Source: AP-15 sp963703855
GTDB taxonomy: Bacteria > Pseudomonadota > Alphaproteobacteria > ATCC43930 > CGMCC-115725
Length of the DNA: 64,000 nucleotides
Assembly (NCBI GenBank): GCA_963703855.1
Contig: CAVPFW010000022.1
Span: forward strand, 310,001 to 374,000
Direction of reading: 5' to 3'
The notes under the pieces were generated by a model. The model saw only the letters and a list, made by a program, of their open reading frames with translations, did no database searches and had not been told where the DNA came from. Below, one piece after another: positions 59,443 to 64,000 of this stretch (position 1 is its first letter; every line of letters starts with the position of its first letter). The position numbers were made by a program, and so were the translations under genes.

Positions 59443-60924
59443 TCACCCGACGCGCTGCGCCTGCCAGCGGCCGGGGCCGAACTGGCTGCGGTTGACGATG
59501 CCGTCGTTCTGGTCGCTGGCGGCGCCGAGGAGCGCGGTGCCGCTCATCCGCCCGTCGCGGATCTCGCCTTCGAACAGATACGAGATCGTGCTCGCTTCGT
59601 AGCGCGAGGTGAAGGAGAGCTCGACGGCGTCGCCATTGAGCCGGCCGCCGACCGGCCCCTCGAACCCGGCCGAGCGCTGATGGCCCGAAACCTCGGCGCC
59701 GCGCTGCTCGATATGAAGCCGGTGCACACGCGTCCCCTGCAGAAAGTCGACGCGCAATTCCCAATCGCCGGCGATCTCGACGGCTGGCGCGGGAGCCGTC
59801 GCCGCCACGCCCCGCCGCGCCGCGCGCAGCACCCCCGCGATCGCGTCGCCGACCTGCGCCGCTTCGCCGGGCTGGAGCTGGAACGGGTCGATCGCGATCC
59901 CGTTCCCGGTCGCCGAATTGTCGTCGAGCATGATGCGCGGCTCGCCGTCGAGCACCTGCCGGCGCAGCCCGATCCCGTCGATCGGGTACAAGGTGCGATC
60001 CCACGAAACCTCCAGCCGCGGCACCCGGTCGACCCCCGCGGGCTCGATCGTCTGCTGCCGCGCTCCCGGCAGCCGCCCGACCCGTTCGCCGATGACCGCC
60101 AGATCGTCGTACCATTGCTGCCGCTCGGCCGTCCGGTCGCGCTCCTCGAACCAATGCTCGACCGCGGCCAGGACGCCGACGATGTCCTCCTTCGACACCT
60201 TCATCGGCCGGCCCAGCGCCTGGTGCGGCGAGGCGTTGCGCCACGCTGCCTCGACCAGCGCTTTCGAGCCGAGCAAGAGCCCGCTGGTCTGCGGGCCGCG
60301 CAGAAACTTGCCGCCGCTGTAGACGACGAGGTCGGCGCCGCGCACCAGCCACGGGCTCGGCCGTTCGAGATGCTCGGAGGCGGCGTCGACCATGATCGGA
60401 ATGCCGCGCGGCTTCATCACCGCGGCGATCTCCTCGAGCCGTACGGTGGTCAGATGCTCCTGCTTGCCGAGCAATACGACCATCGCCACCGGCTCCTCGA
60501 GCGCCCGGTCGAGGTCCTCGCGGGTGTCGATCTCGACGATCGGGCAGCCGATCATGCGCACCGCCTGGTCATAGGCGAAACGTTGGCTGCGCGGGATGAT
60601 CACGCGGTTGACCATGCCCTCGGTGAACGGCAGGCGCAGCATCTTGACCGGGTCGTTGCCGGCGACGCAGGCGGCGGTTCCGAGCGCCACCGCGGCGGCG
60701 CTGCCGCAGGTGACGATGCCCCACTCGGCCCCGGTCAGCTCGGCCAGACGCTTGCCGGCCGCCTCCATCAGCTCGTCGAGATTGACGAACCAGCGCGACG
60801 CCGCGGCCATCGCCTCGCGCACCTGCGGCAGCATCAGGCTGCCGCCGTGCATCGTGCGCACGCTGCAGCAATTGATGAACGGCCGCACGCCCAGAGCGAG
60901 ATAGGGATTGGTGTTGGCGCTCAT
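59443..60924 (-). CDS. SelA-like PLP-dependent enzyme with C-terminal beta domain
   Basis: A 493-residue protein starting MSANTNPYLALGVRPFINCC. Residues 1-385 match the SelA/D-glucosaminate-6-phosphate ammonia-lyase branch of fold-type I PLP enzymes: GAEWGIVTCGSAAAVALGTA, PIMVDAASEHLERP with PLP aspartate (D180), and VVYSGGKFLRGPQTSGLLLG with Schiff-base Lys206. After about 390 there is an added all-beta domain (ELRVDFLQGTRVHRLHIEQR through GTALLGAASDQND). No selenocysteine genes are nearby, so an amino-sugar or amino-acid lyase is more likely than selenocysteine synthase. It is monocistronic. Confidence 0.82.
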   Translation of the reverse strand: MSANTNPYLALGVRPFINCCSVRTMHGGSLMLPQVREAMAAASRWFVNLDELMEAAGKRLAELTGAEWGIVTCGSAAAVALGTAACVAGNDPVKMLRLPFTEGMVNRVIIPRSQRFAYDQAVRMIGCPIVEIDTREDLDRALEEPVAMVVLLGKQEHLTTVRLEEIAAVMKPRGIPIMVDAASEHLERPSPWLVRGADLVVYSGGKFLRGPQTSGLLLGSKALVEAAWRNASPHQALGRPMKVSKEDIVGVLAAVEHWFEERDRTAERQQWYDDLAVIGERVGRLPGARQQTIEPAGVDRVPRLEVSWDRTLYPIDGIGLRRQVLDGEPRIMLDDNSATGNGIAIDPFQLQPGEAAQVGDAIAGVLRAARRGVAATAPAPAVEIAGDWELRVDFLQGTRVHRLHIEQRGAEVSGHQRSAGFEGPVGGRLNGDAVELSFTSRYEASTISYLFEGEIRDGRMSGTALLGAASDQNDGIVNRSQFGPGRWQAQRVG

Positions 60925-61058
60925 GAACCCTCCGGCGACGATCGGCGCGAACTATACCAAGGCCGCCGGACATCGGGGCAAAGGATGCGGAGCGTTTCGC
61001 CGCGCCAAACGTTTTCCGTCATGATCTCGGCAGTTGCAACCCTGTGAGGGAAGAAGAG

Positions 61059-61385
61059 ATGTCTGGGGAAAAGCACGAAAGCGGCGAACGCCCGGGCGGC
61101 GACGGCAGTGGCGGCGGGTTCGGCTTCAGCCAGGCGGGCGAAGCGGTGGAGAAGCTTCGCTCGGTCGTCGACCAGGCGTCGCAGTCGATCCGCGACCTGA
61201 CGCAAGCGAGCGAGCAGTGGGCGCAGACCGCGCAGCGGCGCGCGACCGACATGGCGAAGGAGCTGCGCGCGCAAGGCGAGCATTATGTCGGCACCGTCTC
61301 CGAGCAGGTCGAGCACAACCCGCTGACCAGCCTGGCGGTTGCGTTTGCCGTCGGTTTTCTGGTCGCCAGCCTGGTCCGCCGCTGA
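61059..61385 (+). CDS. Small membrane-anchored protein (ElaB/YqjD/DUF883-like)
   Basis: A 108-residue protein starting MSGEKHESGERPGGDGSG, with GAGGGAAGAAGAG upstream. A glycine-rich start is followed by a long amphipathic helix (KLRSVVDQASQSIRDLTQAS, ATDMAKELRAQGEHYVG) and a single C-terminal membrane helix in HNPLTSLAVAFAVGFLVASL then VRR. This layout, with the NPL...VGFL end, is that of DUF883 proteins, which anchor at the inner membrane and in E. coli bind ribosomes in stationary phase. Assignment is by layout rather than strong motif. Confidence 0.72.
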   Translation: MSGEKHESGERPGGDGSGGGFGFSQAGEAVEKLRSVVDQASQSIRDLTQASEQWAQTAQRRATDMAKELRAQGEHYVGTVSEQVEHNPLTSLAVAFAVGFLVASLVRR

Positions 61386-61472
61386 CCGGAAGTTCCGGGC
61401 CCCTCGGGAGCGCGATTGATCGCGCCAGGCCCAGGGGCTATTTCGTCGAGGGTGACCGCAGCTGCCCGCAAT

Positions 61473-62192
61473 ATGCCGGATGCGCGCCGCGAACGGGGGC
61501 TCGTCCTGTTTTCCGGCGGCCAGGATTCGTCGACCTGCCTCGCCTGGGCGCTCGAGCGCTTTGCCGAGGTCGAGACCATCGGCTTCGACTACGGCCAGCG
61601 CCATCGCATCGAGCTCGAGTGCCGGGCAACCGTGCTCGACCGTCTGCGCCGCGGGTTTCCCCAATGGAATGATCGGCTCGGCGCCGATCACCTGATCGAT
61701 CTCGGCGTGCTGGGGCGGATCAGCGACACCGCGCTGACCAGCGCCGCGGCCATCGCCTATGACGAAGGCGGGCTGCCGAACACGTTCGTCCCCGGCCGCA
61801 ACCTGATGTTTTTCACCTTGGCCGCGGCGGTCGGCTATCGGCGCGGCGCGCGCCACCTGGTCGGCGGCATGTGCGAGACCGATTACTCGGGCTACCCCGA
61901 TTGCCGGGACGACACCCTGAAGGCGTTGCAGGCGACCTTGTCGCTCGGCATGGACCATCGCTTTGTGATCCACACGCCCTTGATGCGGCGCGACAAGAAG
62001 GCGACCTGGGCTCTGGCCCACGAGCTCGGCGGCGACGCGCTGGTGACCTTGATCCGCGACGAAACCCACAGCTGCTATCTCGGCGACCGCGCGCATCGTC
62101 ACGAATGGGGGTATGGCTGCGGCGGGTGCCCCGCCTGCGCATTGCGGCGGGCCGGCTGGGAGGCGTTCGCCACCGCGCAGGCCGCGCCGTGA
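61473..62192 (+). CDS. queC: 7-cyano-7-deazaguanine synthase
   Basis: The 239-residue enzyme converts 7-carboxy-7-deazaguanine with ammonia and ATP to preQ0 in queuosine synthesis. The ATP PP-loop reads LVLFSGGQDSSTCLAWAL, then GFDYGQRHRIELE, NTFVPGRNLMFFTLAAA and VGGMCETDYSGYPDCRDD. The zinc site is the late cysteine cluster CYLGD...GYGCGGCPAC. The start MPDARRERG is chosen because it is close to the PP-loop. A remnant of queE follows four bases later. Confidence 0.95.
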   Translation: MPDARRERGLVLFSGGQDSSTCLAWALERFAEVETIGFDYGQRHRIELECRATVLDRLRRGFPQWNDRLGADHLIDLGVLGRISDTALTSAAAIAYDEGGLPNTFVPGRNLMFFTLAAAVGYRRGARHLVGGMCETDYSGYPDCRDDTLKALQATLSLGMDHRFVIHTPLMRRDKKATWALAHELGGDALVTLIRDETHSCYLGDRAHRHEWGYGCGGCPACALRRAGWEAFATAQAAP

Positions 62193-62195
62193 GCC

Positions 62196-62261
62196 ATGCC
62201 GTCAAAGGAGATCTTCTGGACCTTGCAGGGCGAGCGCGCAGACCGGCCGGGCGCCGGCTGA
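62196..62261 (+). pseudogene. queE remnant (N-terminal fragment)
   Basis: An ATG four bases after the queC stop opens a 21-codon frame encoding MPSKEIFWTLQGE followed by RADRPGAG and a stop. KEIF-x-TLQGE is the conserved N-terminus of QueE (7-carboxy-7-deazaguanine synthase), which often follows queC. Everything after it, including the radical-SAM cysteines, is missing, because the next base begins the convergent VWA gene. This is a deletion scar rather than a full gene. Confidence 0.65.
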
Positions 62262-63452
62262 TCACCCCCGCCGCTTGAGGCGGCGCATGGCGCGGTCGAG
62301 GCCGTCGAGGGTCAGCGGAAACATGCGCTCTTCGGTGATCTGGCGGATCATGCCGATGCTGGCGGTGCCGCCCCAATATTTCTCCGGCACCGGGTTCAGC
62401 CACACCGCCCGCGAGTAGGCGTCGAAGAGGCGGCGCAGCCAGGCCTCTCCCGGCTCGTCGTTCCAGCGCTCGACATTGCCGCCCTCCTTTTCGATCTCGT
62501 AGGGGCTCATGCTGGCGTCGCCGACAAAGACGATCCGGTAGCTGCGGTCGTAGGTGCGGATCAATTCGATCACCGGCACCTGCTCGACATGGCGGCGGCG
62601 CGAATCGCGCCACACCCAATCGTAGACGCAGTTGTGAAAGTAAAAGTGGATCAGATGCTTGAATTCGGCGCGCGCGGCCGAGAACAATTCCTCGCAGATG
62701 CGGACATGGTCCTCCATCGACCCGCCGACATCGACGAACAGCAATAATTTCACCGCATTGTGCCGCTCCGGCACCAGCTTCAAATCGAGCCAGCCGGCAT
62801 TGTGCGCGGTCGAGCGCACGGTGCCGTCGAGGTCGAGCTCGTCGGCCGCCCCCTCGCGCGCAAACTGGCGCAGCCGGCGCAGGGCGAGCTTGATGTTGCG
62901 GGTGCCGAGCTCGACGGTGTCGTCGAGATTGCGGAATTCGCGCCGGTCCCACACTTTGACCGCGCTGCGGTTCCTGCCCTCCTCCTGGCCGATGCGCACG
63001 CCTTCGGGGTTGTAGCCGTGCGCGCCAAAGGGCGAGGTGCCGGCGGTGCCGATCCATTTGCCGCCGCCCTGGTGCCGGGCCTGCTGCTCGGCCAGGCGCT
63101 GCCGCAGGGTCTCCATCAGCTTTTCCCAGCCGCCCACTGCCGCGACGAGCTTTTTTTCGTCCTCGGTCAGCAGCCGCTCGGCGAGTTTCCGGAGCCACTC
63201 CTCGGGGATTTCGGCCCGCGGGTCGGCCAAGGTCTCGATTCCTTTGAAGCACTGCCCGAACACCCGATCGAAGCGGTCGAGATGGCGCTCGTCTTTGACC
63301 AGCGAGGTGCGCGCAACAAAGTAGAAATCCTCGATCGCAAAGGCGGCGACCCGCTTTTGCATCGCCTCCATCAGGGTCAGGTATTCGCGCAACGAGACCG
63401 GGATCTTGGCCGCGCGCAATTCGGTGAAAAACGAGAAGAACACGGCTTTCAC
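62262..63452 (-). CDS. CoxE-like VWA domain protein
   Basis: A 396-residue protein from a GTG (VKAVFFSFFTELRAAKIPVS), the usual CoxE-family opening. Central EWLRKLAERLLTEDEKKLV is followed by a VWA domain with the metal site LLLFVDVGGSMEDHV (D-x-G-x-S type), HFYFHNCVYDWVW and VFVGDASMSPYEIEKEGG, ending LDRAMRRLKRRG. Partners are usually MoxR AAA ATPases that remodel metalloenzymes; none lies alongside. Its 3' end abuts the queE fragment directly. Upstream the ribosome site is weak. Confidence 0.87.
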   Translation of the reverse strand: MKAVFFSFFTELRAAKIPVSLREYLTLMEAMQKRVAAFAIEDFYFVARTSLVKDERHLDRFDRVFGQCFKGIETLADPRAEIPEEWLRKLAERLLTEDEKKLVAAVGGWEKLMETLRQRLAEQQARHQGGGKWIGTAGTSPFGAHGYNPEGVRIGQEEGRNRSAVKVWDRREFRNLDDTVELGTRNIKLALRRLRQFAREGAADELDLDGTVRSTAHNAGWLDLKLVPERHNAVKLLLFVDVGGSMEDHVRICEELFSAARAEFKHLIHFYFHNCVYDWVWRDSRRRHVEQVPVIELIRTYDRSYRIVFVGDASMSPYEIEKEGGNVERWNDEPGEAWLRRLFDAYSRAVWLNPVPEKYWGGTASIGMIRQITEERMFPLTLDGLDRAMRRLKRRG

Positions 63453-63836
63453 GATCCGGCTCGGGGGATAGCTCTGTCGCGCAATCGGAATGCCGGGTCA
63501 AGCCATGGTGCACCCTGCGAGGGCGGCTTGTCGAATTTGCGAGATCCCGGCTCTCGGCACCAACCCGACCTTTGCTGCTGCTGAGTCGGACGGCAATCCG
63601 CTTTCCTCCTTCGTCGTCATCCCGGCCTGCGCCCGACGCAGGCAGGGACCAATGCTGGCAATGGGCGCCGGCCGGAGCCCGTCCTCGGGCCGGCCGACGG
63701 CCGGACCCGCGGGCCGGTGTGACGCGAAGAATGGGTGGATCTGTCCGAGGTGGTCTATGGTCACATCCGAAAGGACTGCGGTTGCCGTCCGCGCAGGGTA
63801 GCGGAGAGCCCGCGGCGCGCTTAGACTACGGACATC
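63453..63836. other. Spacer with palindromic repeat before hisZ
   Basis: Around 63614-63720 are cgtcatcccggcctgcgc and nested gggcc/ggccc arms, resembling the PAKAG-type repeats elsewhere. The remaining DNA holds the leaders of two divergent genes. No small gene was recognised. Confidence 0.5.
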
Positions 63837-64000
63837 ATGAGCGACGCTCCGCACCCCGCACTGCTGCCCACCGGCATGCACGATCTGCTGCCGCCCGAGG
63901 CTGAGATCGAAGCGCAGGTGGTCGCCCGGCTGATGGCGACCTTCGCCGCGCATGGCTATCAGCGGGTCAAGCCGCCGCTCGTCGAATTCGAGGAGACATT
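63837..64000 (+). CDS. hisZ: HisZ, ATP phosphoribosyltransferase regulatory subunit (5' part)
   Basis: The first 54 codons are present before the window ends. MSDAPHPALLPTGMHDLLPP and EAEIEAQVVARLMATFAAHG match the class II tRNA-synthetase-like start of HisZ; the following YQRVKPPLVEFEE is motif 1-like. HisZ has no catalytic activity itself and regulates HisG in the first step of histidine synthesis. HisS begins similarly, so with only this fragment HisZ is preferred for the LLPTGMHDLLPPEA wording but is not certain. Confidence 0.7.
   Translation, partial: MSDAPHPALLPTGMHDLLPPEAEIEAQVVARLMATFAAHGYQRVKPPLVEFEET

Noticed and set aside
59443..60924. Selenocysteine synthase
   Set aside because: No selB or tRNA-Sec nearby, the N-terminus lacks SelA features, and the sequence fits the ammonia-lyase branch better.

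Overview
The window is GC-rich, densely coding DNA from an alphaproteobacterium, probably of the Rhodospirillales/Acetobacterales side. The placement is inferred from gene content and order; no rRNA is present to fix it. The order bamE | cbp3-like chaperone - yceD - rpmF - plsX - fabH - ihfA - merR, the run ribE-ribH-nusB-thiL-hppA, the run era-recO-parC, an apparent hisZ, a magnesium-type HemB and a potassium-independent proton-pumping pyrophosphatase are all typical of that class. No insertion sequence, integrase, prophage or CRISPR array was seen.

Layout. 0-11 kb holds accessory and catabolic genes: a PAS fragment, a GYD protein, a polysaccharide deacetylase, an acetyltransferase, a flavin monooxygenase, DUF6481, hemB, two tandem aromatic-acid transporters and a frameshifted HpaB-type hydroxylase. 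11-27 kb is the housekeeping core: riboflavin synthesis, NusB, ThiL, HppA, BamE, fatty-acid and phospholipid initiation, IhfA, tRNA-Pro(GGG), Era, RecO and ParC. 27-45 kb is mixed: an AraC/MFS pair, a ferredoxin - ferredoxin reductase - D-aminoacylase operon, a CapA protein, a PEP-CTERM protein in a less GC-rich stretch, an MFS/Atm1 operon, a response regulator with a MeaB GTPase, a decayed DUF1259 gene, and a beta-propeller/MFS pair. 45-59 kb is rich in metal-handling genes: split chromate transporter, OprB porin, a heavy-metal RND efflux operon, a cobalamin-riboswitch-controlled cobalt uptake operon (cbtB-cbtA-NiCoT), a CsoR/FrmR-type regulator and an unusual HisE-NRAMP fusion ORF. 59-64 kb holds a SelA-like PLP enzyme, a DUF883-like protein, queC, a queE remnant, a CoxE-like VWA protein and the start of hisZ.

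Genes are packed into operons with ATGA or GTGA start/stop overlaps (ribE-ribH-nusB, cbp3-yceD, MFS-Atm1, response regulator-MeaB, propeller-MFS, the chromate pair, ferredoxin-reductase-aminoacylase). Spacers carry dispersed inverted repeats of the PAKAG and ASGAKQS kinds common in alphaproteobacteria.

The most striking general feature is a set of nine apparent frameshifts in six genes (hpaB-like, cbp3-like, a small conserved gene, DUF1259 with three, the RND adaptor, and the outer-membrane factor with two). Eight of the nine are consistent with one extra base, mostly in a short homopolymer. Two of them open a read-through into the next gene. This is either real decay or indel error in a draft assembly, and it bears on how far to trust the HisE-NRAMP fusion, the most novel architecture in the window.
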